Assembly: GCA_022844225.1 (NCBI GenBank)
Contig: JALHMC010000001.1
Span: 124,001 to 188,000 of the forward strand
DNA: 64,000 nucleotides
Direction: 5' to 3'
Origin: Hyphomicrobiaceae bacterium
GTDB taxonomy: Bacteria; Pseudomonadota; Alphaproteobacteria; Rhizobiales; Hyphomicrobiaceae
Position numbers and translations under genes: made by a program. Position 1 is the first letter of the stretch. Every line of letters starts with the position of its first letter. The notes beneath the pieces were generated by a model. The model was not told where the DNA came from. It saw nothing but the letters and a program-made list of their open reading frames with translations, and ran no database searches. This document shows, piece after piece, positions 34,045 through 42,496 of this stretch.

Positions 34045-34839
34045 ATGACAACACCCACGGCAGGCCGCCTGCGATCGCGCACCAACGGCGCGCTCGCATG
34101 GATCACGATCGACAACGAGCCGCGGCTCAATGCATTCACGCGCGACATGTGGGCAGCGGTCCCGGAGCATTTCGCGGCAGCCGACAACGATCCCGACGTG
34201 CGCGTGATCATCGTCACGGGCGCTGGTTCAAAGGCGTTCTCGGCCGGCGCCGACATTTCGGAATTCGGAAACAACAGAACAGGCGCTGCGGCACGCGCCT
34301 ATGACGAGATCAATCACGCGGCCTACGAGGCGATCCTGAACACCGGAAAGCCGACGATCGCAATGGTCAATGGCTATTGCTTTGGCGGCGCCTGCGAACT
34401 CGCGATCTGCTGCGACATGCGGATAGGATCGGACACTGCTTCCTTTTCGGTTCCATCCGCAAAACTGTCGCTCGGCTACAACCCGCGTTGGATCAAGCCG
34501 ATGCTCGCCGTTATGACCGCCGCCAAGGTCAAGGAGATGCTCTTCACCGGACGGAGATACCTGGCAGCTGAGGCTCTGGCGATGGGGTTGCTCAACGCCC
34601 AGGTTTCCGCCGAGACACTCGAGGCAGAAACGACCCGGCTCGCCAACGAAATCGCCGCCAACGCCCCGCTCAGCATCCGCGCGGCGAAGGCTTCGGTCGA
34701 CGCGCTGGTTGCCCATCCGGAAAGCGTGGATCTCGCGGCGCTCGACGCCAAGGTGCTGGCCTGCTTCGACAGCGAGGACTTCAAGGAAGGCGCTCAAGCC
34801 TTTCTCGAGAAGCGCAAGCCGGTTTTCCGGGGCAAGTGA
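34045..34839 (+). CDS. Enoyl-CoA hydratase/isomerase family protein (divergent active site)
   Basis: A 264-residue crotonase-fold protein. The CoA/oxyanion loop is clear (GSKAFSAGADISEFG and GYCFGGACELAICCDMRIG). The positions of both catalytic glutamates of enoyl-CoA hydratase look changed: the usual PEILLG-like stretch is PSAKLSLG, and the PGAGGTQ-like stretch is NPRWIKP. Simple hydration is therefore doubtful; hydrolase, isomerase or decarboxylase activity is possible. It is followed after 53 bases by a second crotonase and then a CoA transferase, all on the plus strand. Confidence 0.88.
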   Translation: MTTPTAGRLRSRTNGALAWITIDNEPRLNAFTRDMWAAVPEHFAAADNDPDVRVIIVTGAGSKAFSAGADISEFGNNRTGAAARAYDEINHAAYEAILNTGKPTIAMVNGYCFGGACELAICCDMRIGSDTASFSVPSAKLSLGYNPRWIKPMLAVMTAAKVKEMLFTGRRYLAAEALAMGLLNAQVSAETLEAETTRLANEIAANAPLSIRAAKASVDALVAHPESVDLAALDAKVLACFDSEDFKEGAQAFLEKRKPVFRGK

Positions 34840-34892
34840 CCGGTTCTCGAACCACCGCATCGAAAGTCGATTTCGCAGTGAGAGGCGCTGAA

Positions 34893-35717
34893 ATGGTGAC
34901 GGAGCGAATAATCGATACGGGAACAGGCCAACTGACCTGTGTCGTAAGGGACGGCGTCGGCATCATCACCCTCAACCGCCCGGAGGCGCGTAACGCTTTT
35001 TCGATGGAGATGTCGGCATCGCTCCGGAGGATGATCCCACTTTGCGCTCAGGATCCTGATGTAGGAGCGCTCCTTTTCACGGGCGCCGGCACGGCATTCT
35101 GCGCCGGCGGCGACGTGAAGAACATGGGCGACCGGCGCGCTCCCACCGATCTCACTCACGACCAGCGATTCCGTGTCATGCAAGAGCGCCATCATGGATC
35201 GGCCGGTGCGATCCGCGCACTGCGCAAGCCGACCGTGGCGGCGCTGCCGGGTGCCGCTGCGGGGGCGGGTCTCGCGCTGGCCTTGTCGTGCGATATCAGA
35301 ATCGCCGCAGCTTCTGCTTTTGCTGCAACCGGCTACTCGCGCGTGGCGCTGTCGGGCGACTACGGCATCGCCTGGCTGCTCACACGGGCGATCGGCCCAA
35401 GTCGCGCCCGCGAACTCATGCTGACCAACGAGCGGATCAGCGCCGAACGTGGCGCTCAGCTCGGCCTCTTCAATCGAGTCGTTGACGATGCGTCGCTGCA
35501 GACGGAGGCCTTCGCTCTGGCCAAAGCACTGGCCGAAGGACCTGCCGTTGCCATTGGTTACATGAAGGACAATCTGGACGAGGCGCTCGACATCACCCAC
35601 GCCGAGGCCATTGACAGAGAGGCCGAGCGGCTGATGCGAACGCAGGGGACGGAGGATCACAAGGAGGCCGTGCGCGCCTTCGTCGAGAAGCGCAAGCCGA
35701 TCTTCAAGGGACGATGA
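34893..35717 (+). CDS. Enoyl-CoA hydratase/isomerase family protein (PaaG-like site)
   Basis: A second crotonase-fold protein, 274 residues. It has GIITLNRPEARNAFS, oxyanion loops TAFCAGGDVKNMG and AGAGLALALSCDIRIA, and an aspartate in VALSGDYGIAWLL at the place where PaaG-type ring isomerases carry theirs. ATG 34893 is preferred because GAGAGG lies 7 bases upstream. A GTG at 34836 would overlap the previous stop and add 19 residues. The residue choice suggests isomerase rather than hydratase. It ends 23 bases before the CoA-transferase gene, so the two are probably coupled. Confidence 0.88.
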   Translation: MVTERIIDTGTGQLTCVVRDGVGIITLNRPEARNAFSMEMSASLRRMIPLCAQDPDVGALLFTGAGTAFCAGGDVKNMGDRRAPTDLTHDQRFRVMQERHHGSAGAIRALRKPTVAALPGAAAGAGLALALSCDIRIAAASAFAATGYSRVALSGDYGIAWLLTRAIGPSRARELMLTNERISAERGAQLGLFNRVVDDASLQTEAFALAKALAEGPAVAIGYMKDNLDEALDITHAEAIDREAERLMRTQGTEDHKEAVRAFVEKRKPIFKGR

Positions 35718-35740
35718 CAGCCAGCCACAGGAGTGCGCCG

Positions 35741-36895
35741 ATGAAACTCAGTCTCGATGGCGTCCGCGTGCTGGAGCTGGCTCGCTTCCAGGCGGGTCCA
35801 CGCGGTGGAATGATGATGTCGGACCTCGGCGCGGAGGTGATCAAGGTCGAGCGCATCGGCGGGGAAGAGACGCGGAAAAATCCACCGATCGTGCGCGGTC
35901 AGAGCGTTTACTTCACGGTTTACAATCGCGGCAAGAAATCGATCTGCCTCGATACGCGCGTTGCCGATGGCAAGGCCGTGCTCCGGGATCTCGTCGCGAA
36001 GTCCGATATTGTTCTGGAGAACTTCCGCCCCGGCACAATGGAAGCCATGGGCTTTGGCTACGAGCAACTCAAGGCCATCAAGGCGGACATCATACTCGTG
36101 TCGGTTTCAGGCTTTGGACAATACGGCCCCTACAAGGACAGGCCAGCGTTCGATCCCCTCGGGCAGGCGATGAGCGGCCTGATGACTCTGACGGGGCGAC
36201 CGGTGGGCCAGCCCGTGGGGACGGCGTTCTCGCTTATCGACCGCACGACAGCATTGCACGCCACGATCGGCGCCTTGGCAGCGCTCCGCCATCGGGACCG
36301 GACGGGCGAGGGGCAACTCGTCGACTGCTGTCTGCTCGACTCGGCCCTCACGATGGTCGAGATCCCAAGTATCACCTACCTCGATACAGGCGAGGAAGGT
36401 GGCGAGGGCGGACGACCGCCCTATCGGGCAAAGGACGGTTGGGTGGTGATCTCGGCCATCGGCCGCGAAATGGCCGGCCGTCTGATGCAGATCGTAAGCG
36501 GCAGCACGGCGGGGGCAGACGCCGGACCGATCAACTCGTCGGCAGGGCCGGCGGACTCGCGGCGGCGAGCCATCGAGGCCTGGGCCGGGGAGCGCAATGT
36601 CGAGGACATCGTCGCAACTCTCCTCGATGCCGGCATTCCCGTAGCGCCCGTGCGAACCATCCCGGAGGTGACCAAGGACGCACACACGTGGGCACGCGAG
36701 ATGCTCGTCAAGCAGCCGGACGCGCTCGCCGGAGAGATTCACGTCCCTGGACTCGCAGTTAAGATGTCGGCGACGCCAGGCCGGATCGGACCAGTGCCAA
36801 CACCAGGCCAGCACACGGATGAGGTGCTGTCGGAACTTCTCGGCTACGATTCGGCACGTCTGAAACAGCTTCGTGCCGCCAATGTGATTGGGTGA
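35741..36895 (+). CDS. CaiB/BaiF family class III CoA transferase
   Basis: A 384-residue class III CoA transferase that would activate an acid by moving CoA from a donor. Recognisable stretches are GVRVLELARFQAGPRGGMMM, LGAEVIKVERIGGEETR, VYNRGKKSICLD and the catalytic-aspartate segment KDRPAFDPLGQAMSG. AGGAG lies 7 bases before ATG 35741; the earlier in-frame start at 35714 overlaps the crotonase stop. With the two crotonases and the reductase it forms an acid-activation and beta-oxidation-like set. The acid is not known, and the TRAP operon across the divergent promoter may import it. Confidence 0.92.
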   Translation: MKLSLDGVRVLELARFQAGPRGGMMMSDLGAEVIKVERIGGEETRKNPPIVRGQSVYFTVYNRGKKSICLDTRVADGKAVLRDLVAKSDIVLENFRPGTMEAMGFGYEQLKAIKADIILVSVSGFGQYGPYKDRPAFDPLGQAMSGLMTLTGRPVGQPVGTAFSLIDRTTALHATIGALAALRHRDRTGEGQLVDCCLLDSALTMVEIPSITYLDTGEEGGEGGRPPYRAKDGWVVISAIGREMAGRLMQIVSGSTAGADAGPINSSAGPADSRRRAIEAWAGERNVEDIVATLLDAGIPVAPVRTIPEVTKDAHTWAREMLVKQPDALAGEIHVPGLAVKMSATPGRIGPVPTPGQHTDEVLSELLGYDSARLKQLRAANVIG

Positions 36896-37011
36896 AACAC
36901 GTTAGTCAAAGCGCGAAGCAGGCGGCGCGGTCAGTTGGCGGCGCGGCTCAACTCTGATTATGTGCCAACGAAAAGGCGAACCGCCTTACTTGCCCCTGGA
37001 GACACGTCTCA

Positions 37012-38598
37012 ATGCGCAGCTTCCACTTCCCGGGCCGCTCGCCGGTCATCGGCACCCGCGCCATGTGCGCGACCTCGCATCCGCTGGCGAGCCTCGCGGC
37101 TATCGAGATGCTGCGCAAGGGCGGCAATGCGATCGACGCGGCCCTCACGGCGACGGCCGTGATGTGCGTCGTCGAGCCGGCGATGACCGGCATCGGTGGA
37201 GACTGCTTCGCCATTATCGCCAAGCCGGGGCAGAAGCCCATCGCCTTTAATGCCTCCGGCAAGGCGCCGAAAGCGGCGACAGCCGAATGGTATGCCAAAG
37301 CCGGCATCAAGCAGATCGAGACGCAGACGCCGCACTCGGTGACAGTACCCGGCGCAATTGACGGATGGTCGCGGCTGCTCGCGGATCACGGCACCAAAAC
37401 ATTCGCAGATATTCTCGCTCCCGCCATCGGATATGCCGAGAAGGGTTGGGCGGTGCAGCCGCGCGTCGCCTTCGACTGGGCCTCGCTCGAAAGCAAGATC
37501 CGCAACAACGACGGCGCCAAGTTGCATCTACTGAAAGATGGCCGCGTGCCGAAGGCGGGAGAGATCATGCGATCGCCGGCTCTGGCGCGCACGATGCGCA
37601 TCATCGCCGAGAAGGGCCGGGACGGGTTCTATACCGGCGAGGTCGCTGAGGACATCGTTGCAGAGCTTCGCGCGCTCGGCGGCATCCAGACTGTAGAGGA
37701 TTTTGCCAACCAATCGTGCGCCTACGTCGACCCAATCTCGGTCAGCTACAAGGGCGCCGAGATCCTCGAGTTGCCGCCCAATAACCAGGGCATAGTCGCG
37801 CTCGTGATGTTGAAGATGCTTGAGCGCTTCGGGAAGCTGGGCGATGGGCCCGTCTCGGTCGAGCGCTACCACGTTATGATGGAGGCCGTGCGGCTCGCTT
37901 ACAAAATGCGAGATACGTTCGTCGCCGATCCCATGATGGCCGACGTTCCTGTCACGCACATGCTGTCGGACGCGTTTGCTGACGAACTGGCGAGCCGCAT
38001 CGACACAAAGACACGCAAATCGGATCTCGGCCCCATCCCGAAGCCCGGCGGTAGCGATACGATCTACATGACGGTGGTCGACGAAGACGGCATGGCTGTC
38101 TCCTTCATCAACTCGATCTACTCGGGATTCGGTTCGGGAATCGTGACCAAGAAGACCGGCATTGTGCTGCAGAACCGCGGTCAGGGCTTCGTGCTCGATC
38201 CTAAGCATCCGAACTGCATCGCGCCGGGCAAGCGCCCCATGCACACGCTCGTTCCCGCACTCGCCATGCGAAACGGACTGCCCTGGGCGACATTCGGTGT
38301 GATGGGCGGCAACCTCCAGCCAGCGGGGCACGCCTATGTGATGCAGAACATGTTGGAGTACGGCCTCGATCCGCAGGAAGCGATCGATTGCCCGCGCGTT
38401 TTCTTCGAGAACGGCGTCTGCTGGGCAGAGGAATCGGTACCGCAATCCGTTTACGAGGGACTTGCGGCACTCGGCCATCCGATGCAGCGCAAGCCCGACC
38501 CGTGGGGCGGTGGGCAGATGGTCGTCATGGACCGCGACAACGGCGTGCTGATCGGCGCCTCTGACCCGCGCAAAGACGGGATGGCGCTCGGATATTGA
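37012..38598 (+). CDS. Gamma-glutamyltransferase family protein
   Basis: An N-terminal-nucleophile hydrolase of the GGT family, 528 residues. It shows MCATSHPLASLAAIEMLRKG, GNAIDAALTATAVMCVVEPA and GIGGDCFAIIA, then the likely self-cleavage threonine in SDTIYMTVVDEDG, followed by FINSIYSGFGSGIV and GKRPMHTLVPAL. The family includes glutathione hydrolases and cephalosporin or other amide acylases. No signal peptide is seen, which is atypical for glutathione-degrading GGT, so a cytoplasmic amidase role is possible. It stands 116 bases after the CoA-transferase gene. A possible terminator follows. Confidence 0.9.
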   Translation: MRSFHFPGRSPVIGTRAMCATSHPLASLAAIEMLRKGGNAIDAALTATAVMCVVEPAMTGIGGDCFAIIAKPGQKPIAFNASGKAPKAATAEWYAKAGIKQIETQTPHSVTVPGAIDGWSRLLADHGTKTFADILAPAIGYAEKGWAVQPRVAFDWASLESKIRNNDGAKLHLLKDGRVPKAGEIMRSPALARTMRIIAEKGRDGFYTGEVAEDIVAELRALGGIQTVEDFANQSCAYVDPISVSYKGAEILELPPNNQGIVALVMLKMLERFGKLGDGPVSVERYHVMMEAVRLAYKMRDTFVADPMMADVPVTHMLSDAFADELASRIDTKTRKSDLGPIPKPGGSDTIYMTVVDEDGMAVSFINSIYSGFGSGIVTKKTGIVLQNRGQGFVLDPKHPNCIAPGKRPMHTLVPALAMRNGLPWATFGVMGGNLQPAGHAYVMQNMLEYGLDPQEAIDCPRVFFENGVCWAEESVPQSVYEGLAALGHPMQRKPDPWGGGQMVVMDRDNGVLIGASDPRKDGMALGY

Positions 38599-38966
38599 TA
38601 AGCCTGCTGCGCCAGTGTCTTTAGGATTGACACAACCGGAACAGGTCACGGCGAAGAGGCGTTTTGACGCCTCTCGTCCCTTCGCTGACTTTTTTCCTGT
38701 CAGGATTTCGATGTTTCGAAAGCAGTCGCAATCGTCGAGCGGGCCTTCAAGCCTCGTCACGTGAGCACGACGATACTGGTGCGCCAGGCGTTACAGCTCT
38801 CGAGGACCGAGTTCAGGCAGTCCGCTGCTTGAGCATATGGACGGTTCCGCCTGATCAGCCTCCATGCCAGTGTGGAGGCAACCTTCGCATCGACCGAGAT
38901 GCGGAGGCTGGCGCGTCTGAAATGCGTGCTGAAACCGGCAGGCGACAATCCATGGCGCAATGATCG
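38599..38966. other. Intergenic region after the GGT-like gene
   Basis: 368 bases between the GGT-like gene and acylphosphatase. It holds one clear stem-loop with a following T-run (38651-38695). The remaining ~270 bases contain no convincing gene: an open frame of about 100 codons that begins with a poor start near 38664 has no recognisable domain and is judged a chance frame. Confidence 0.6.
38651..38695 (+). terminator. Candidate intrinsic terminator of the GGT-like gene
   Basis: A perfect 7-bp stem GAGGCGT/ACGCCTC with a TTTG loop (38656-38673) lies inside flanking GCGAAG and CTTCGC-like arms. Six T (38690-38695) follow shortly after. The gap between the stem and the T-run makes it imperfect, but it lies 50 bases after the stop codon of the plus-strand gene. 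Confidence 0.5.
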
Positions 38967-39260
38967 ATGACGAAAATCAAACCGCCCATTCGCGTTAGAC
39001 TGCGCATCGAAGGCCGCGTGCAGGGCGTCGGCTTTCGGGCCTTCGTGGAGCGTGAGGCGGTGTCGCGGGGTGTCGCGGGCTGGGTGCGAAATCGCCGGGA
39101 CGGTGGAGTGGAGGTCGTACTGTCTGGCGATCGGGAGCAGATCGACCAGATCATTGATCGCTGCCGCGCAGGGCCTCGTGGAAGCCGTGCTGACATGGTG
39201 AAGGTCATCGATGAAGATGGCACAGTGGGCGACGGATTCGAAGTGCGCCCGACAGTGTGA
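38967..39260 (+). CDS. acyP: Acylphosphatase
   Basis: A 97-residue acylphosphatase that hydrolyses acyl phosphates such as acetyl phosphate. It has the family signatures RIEGRVQGVGFRAFVEREA (catalytic arginine) and GWVRNRRDGGVEVVLSGD (catalytic asparagine). Length is typical. A single-gene context is likely, with the next gene 186 bases downstream. Role in central metabolism is assumed from the family. Confidence 0.95.
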   Translation: MTKIKPPIRVRLRIEGRVQGVGFRAFVEREAVSRGVAGWVRNRRDGGVEVVLSGDREQIDQIIDRCRAGPRGSRADMVKVIDEDGTVGDGFEVRPTV

Positions 39261-39446
39261 CCCGTAGCCAACACTCTGGACCTCACAATCCCCACATGCG
39301 GCGTCGACGCGCTTGTGTTGTCGGTTGCGTGTAGCGAAGACATCTCCACATAAAGCCCGAGGGTTGTCAGCGGGCAGGAAGCCATGGCCTCGCCTATCCA
39401 GCGTGAGGTCTACGCAGTGGCGTTGCATGCAACGGAGTCCAGTCAC

Positions 39447-39827
39447 ATGATCCCCCGTGCGTCCTGGCCGTTGGCGGCCCTCACATTTGCGGCCCTTCTG
39501 GCATTTCCGGCATTGTCGGCCTCGGCGGCGGTCACACTCGTCAACCGAGACGACAAGGACCACAAACTTACCGTCATCGAAGAGGGCGGCGCCAAGAGTA
39601 CCGACCATATTCTGAAGCCTAGTCAGATGCTGGAAGGCATCTGTGAGAAAGGCTGCGTCATTCGCATCAACGACAGCGACGAGGAGGAGTACGAACTCGA
39701 AGCTGGCGACAAAGTCTCGATCGAGGAGGGTTTTCTCTACTACGACGATCCGGCGGCCACACAACAAGGAGCGGGAGCCGCGGCGCCAGCGGTCCCGGGA
39801 GTTGGCGCCGAGCCGAAGAAGCCTTAG
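39447..39827 (+). CDS. Small exported protein of unknown function
   Basis: A 126-residue protein with a clear signal peptide (MIPRASWPLAALTFAALLAF..., cleavage near ASA-A). A short beta-rich domain (VTLVNRDDKDHKLTVIEEGG; EGICEKGCVIRINDS; DKVSIEEGFLYYDDP) and a Pro/Ala-rich tail follow. The VNRDDKDHKLTV start is reminiscent of small periplasmic cupredoxin-like folds, but copper ligands are not clear. ATG 39447 is chosen because it starts the signal peptide and has GGAG 9 bases upstream. No function can be given. Confidence 0.65.
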   Translation: MIPRASWPLAALTFAALLAFPALSASAAVTLVNRDDKDHKLTVIEEGGAKSTDHILKPSQMLEGICEKGCVIRINDSDEEEYELEAGDKVSIEEGFLYYDDPAATQQGAGAAAPAVPGVGAEPKKP

Positions 39828-39911
39828 ATTTTCCAGTAGCCGGCCCGCGCGGATGTGGGGAGAGCGTCGGTCGTCCCGATTTGAGCCGCACTCTGCGTGC
39901 TAGAAAGCCCC

Positions 39912-42404
39912 ATGAGCCAAACGAATCGCGAGAAAAGATCACCAGCCCCGGACACGGACGCCGACGACATTCCGTTCGACCTCCCGGAGGCGCCGCGCAA
40001 GCCTGCTCAGGCTGCTGTCGTAGAGGCTTCACCGCGGCGTTCCATCTCTGAGCGGGCCCTCGCGGCCTCGCCCCCACCCACGCCCTATCTGGATGGACTC
40101 AATCCTGAACAGCGGGCAGCCGTGGAGTCGCTCGATGGTCCTGTGCTGGTGCTGGCTGGCGCTGGGACTGGAAAGACGCGGGTGCTGACAACCCGGATCG
40201 GGCATATTCTCGCGACGGGACGGGCGTTTCCTTCGCAGGTTCTGGCCGTGACGTTCACCAACAAGGCCGCGCGTGAGATGAAGGAGCGCATCGGCCATCT
40301 GGTCGGCGGCGCAGTCGAAGGCATGCCGTGGCTCGGCACGTTTCATTCCATCGGGGTCAAGATCCTGCGCCGGCACCATGAACTGGTCGGGCTCAAGTCC
40401 GGTTTCACCATCCTCGACATGGACGATCAGAACCGCCTTCTCAAGCAGGTGATCGAGGCCGAGGGCCTTGACAAAGATCGATGGCCGTCACGGCAGCTCG
40501 CCGGGCTCATCGACAGCTGGAAGAATCGAGGTTTGACGCCGGACAAGGTGCCGAAAGGCGAAAACTTTGCGTTCGCCAACGGCAAGGGAGCAAAGCTCTA
40601 TGCCGATTATCAGGCACGCCTCAAGGAGTTGAACGCCGCCGATTTCGGCGACCTTCTGCTCGAGTGCATCCGCCTCTTCACGCAGAACCCCGATGTACTC
40701 GCCGATTACCATCGGCGGTTTCGCTACATCCTGGTCGACGAGTACCAGGACACCAACGTGGCCCAGTACCTTTGGCTGCGACTCCTGGCGCAGGGCTGTC
40801 CGAACGTCTGCTGCGTCGGCGACGAGGATCAGTCGATCTACGGCTGGCGCGGCGCGGAAGTGGACAACATCCTGAGGTTCGACAAGGATTTCCCCGGCGC
40901 GACCGTCATTCGTCTCGAGCGGAACTACCGCTCGACGGGCCACATACTTGGTGCAGCCTCAGGCCTCATTGCTCAAAACAAGAGTCGCCTTGGAAAAACG
41001 CTGTTCACAGATGGAGACGAGGGCGCGCGCGCGACCGTCACGGGCGTCTGGGATGACGAGGAGGAGGCGCGCGGCATCGGCGAGAAGATCGAGGCACTTC
41101 GGAAAGACCGCCATGCACTCAATCAGATCGCCATTCTCGTCAGGGCCTCGGCGCAGATGCGCGCCTTCGAGGATCGGTTCATTACCATGGGGCTGCCCTA
41201 CCGCGTGATCGGCGGCCCGCGCTTCTACGAGCGCCAGGAGATCAAAGACGCGATCGCCTATCTAGAGGTGACGGCGAACCCGTCGAACGATCTCAAGTTC
41301 GAACGGATCGTCAACGTGCCGAAGCGTGGTCTCGGTGACACCTCGATCAAGCGGGTGCACGAACTGGCCCGGGCGCGGCAGGTGCCGATGGTGCAGGCAG
41401 CGCGCGAAATCGCCGAAACCGAAGAGATCGGCGCTAAAGCGCGTCGTTCCCTGACGGACCTCTTGCGCATGTTCGAGCACTGGCGGGGCCAGATCGACAG
41501 CATGAGACACACCGAACTGGCCGAGCTGATCCTCGATGAAAGCGGCTATACCGCGATGTGGCAGGCCGATAAGAGCCCGCAGGCGCAATCACGCCTCGAG
41601 AACCTGAAGGAGTTGGTGCGCTTCATGCACCAGTTCGACACGCTGGCAGGTTTCCTCGAGCATGTGTCGCTGGTGGCCGATGCGGAACAGGGTGACGACG
41701 GCGATCGCGTTTCGCTGATGACGCTGCACGCCGCAAAGGGGCTCGAGTTCGATACTGTTTTCCTACCGGGGTGGGAGGAAGGCCTGTTCCCGCATCAGCG
41801 GAGTCTCGACGAGTCGGGGCTCGCCGGTCTGGAGGAGGAGCGACGGCTGGCCTACGTCGGGATCACCCGTGCGCGCAAACAGGCTCACATTTCGTTCGCC
41901 CAGAACAGGCGGCTGCGCGGCCTGTATCAGTCGGCCACGGCCTCCCGCTTCGTCGACGAACTCCCGGAGGATCACGTTGAGGTCGTGGAGGCGAAGAGCC
42001 CGTTCGGAGGCGCCTACGCCGGCTTCGGTCGCGCCGCTCCCTACGGTACGAGCCGCTTCGATGAGGGCCCCGCGGCGTTCCGATCGAGCTACGACACGCC
42101 CGGATGGCAGCGCGCCAAGCAGCAGTCGAGCGGCGGCGCCAACGCGGGCGGCGGAGGGGCCGCAGGCAACAACAAGTTTTTCCGCTCCGGTACTGCCCCG
42201 CGTCGTGGTCAAGGACCGCTCACAATCGATGGCGAGTTAGTTGCGTCATCGGCGGCGGAAAGCTCGTTCTCGCGCGGCGACCGCGTTCGCCATGAGAAGT
42301 TTGGCGGTGGCACGGTCGCCGAGGTCGACGGAAACAAACTGACCATCCAGTTCGACGCCGGGGACAGGAAGCGTGTCGTGGCGAGTTTCGTCACGCGCGA
42401 ATAG
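39912..42404 (+). CDS. UvrD/PcrA-type superfamily 1 DNA helicase
   Basis: A 3'-5' DNA helicase of 830 residues for repair or replication restart. Motifs run Q-motif (LNPEQRAAVES), Walker A AGAGTGKTRVLTTR, FTNKAAREMKERI, Walker B LVDEYQDTNVAQY, GDEDQSIYGWRGAEV, RLERNYRST, TLHAAKGLEFDTVFLPG and YVGITRARK. A Gly-rich linker leads to a C-terminal tudor-like region (VRHEKFGGGTVAEVDGNKL) as in PcrA/UvrD. The N-terminal 60 residues are poorly conserved. ATG 39912 is used; GTG 39897 could add five residues. It could be uvrD or the related uvrD2; the family is secure. Confidence 0.92.
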   Translation: MSQTNREKRSPAPDTDADDIPFDLPEAPRKPAQAAVVEASPRRSISERALAASPPPTPYLDGLNPEQRAAVESLDGPVLVLAGAGTGKTRVLTTRIGHILATGRAFPSQVLAVTFTNKAAREMKERIGHLVGGAVEGMPWLGTFHSIGVKILRRHHELVGLKSGFTILDMDDQNRLLKQVIEAEGLDKDRWPSRQLAGLIDSWKNRGLTPDKVPKGENFAFANGKGAKLYADYQARLKELNAADFGDLLLECIRLFTQNPDVLADYHRRFRYILVDEYQDTNVAQYLWLRLLAQGCPNVCCVGDEDQSIYGWRGAEVDNILRFDKDFPGATVIRLERNYRSTGHILGAASGLIAQNKSRLGKTLFTDGDEGARATVTGVWDDEEEARGIGEKIEALRKDRHALNQIAILVRASAQMRAFEDRFITMGLPYRVIGGPRFYERQEIKDAIAYLEVTANPSNDLKFERIVNVPKRGLGDTSIKRVHELARARQVPMVQAAREIAETEEIGAKARRSLTDLLRMFEHWRGQIDSMRHTELAELILDESGYTAMWQADKSPQAQSRLENLKELVRFMHQFDTLAGFLEHVSLVADAEQGDDGDRVSLMTLHAAKGLEFDTVFLPGWEEGLFPHQRSLDESGLAGLEEERRLAYVGITRARKQAHISFAQNRRLRGLYQSATASRFVDELPEDHVEVVEAKSPFGGAYAGFGRAAPYGTSRFDEGPAAFRSSYDTPGWQRAKQQSSGGANAGGGGAAGNNKFFRSGTAPRRGQGPLTIDGELVASSAAESSFSRGDRVRHEKFGGGTVAEVDGNKLTIQFDAGDRKRVVASFVTRE

Positions 42405-42496
42405 CGGCGCTCGCGGCGCCCGGTTGAGCAGCATCAATACCCGGCACATCGATCATCGTTAACCGTCCGTGTCTGGTGACAGATCGGACAACGGCA

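Noticed and set aside
32678-34099. 473-codon minus-strand frame
   Set aside because: Antisense shadow of the Old Yellow Enzyme-like gene.
37528-38760. 410-codon minus-strand frame
   Set aside because: Antisense of the GGT-family gene, whose catalytic blocks are clear on the plus strand.
38664-38963. Possible 99-residue protein upstream of acylphosphatase
   Set aside because: Starts with a TTG in the loop of a hairpin, has no ribosome site and no recognisable fold.
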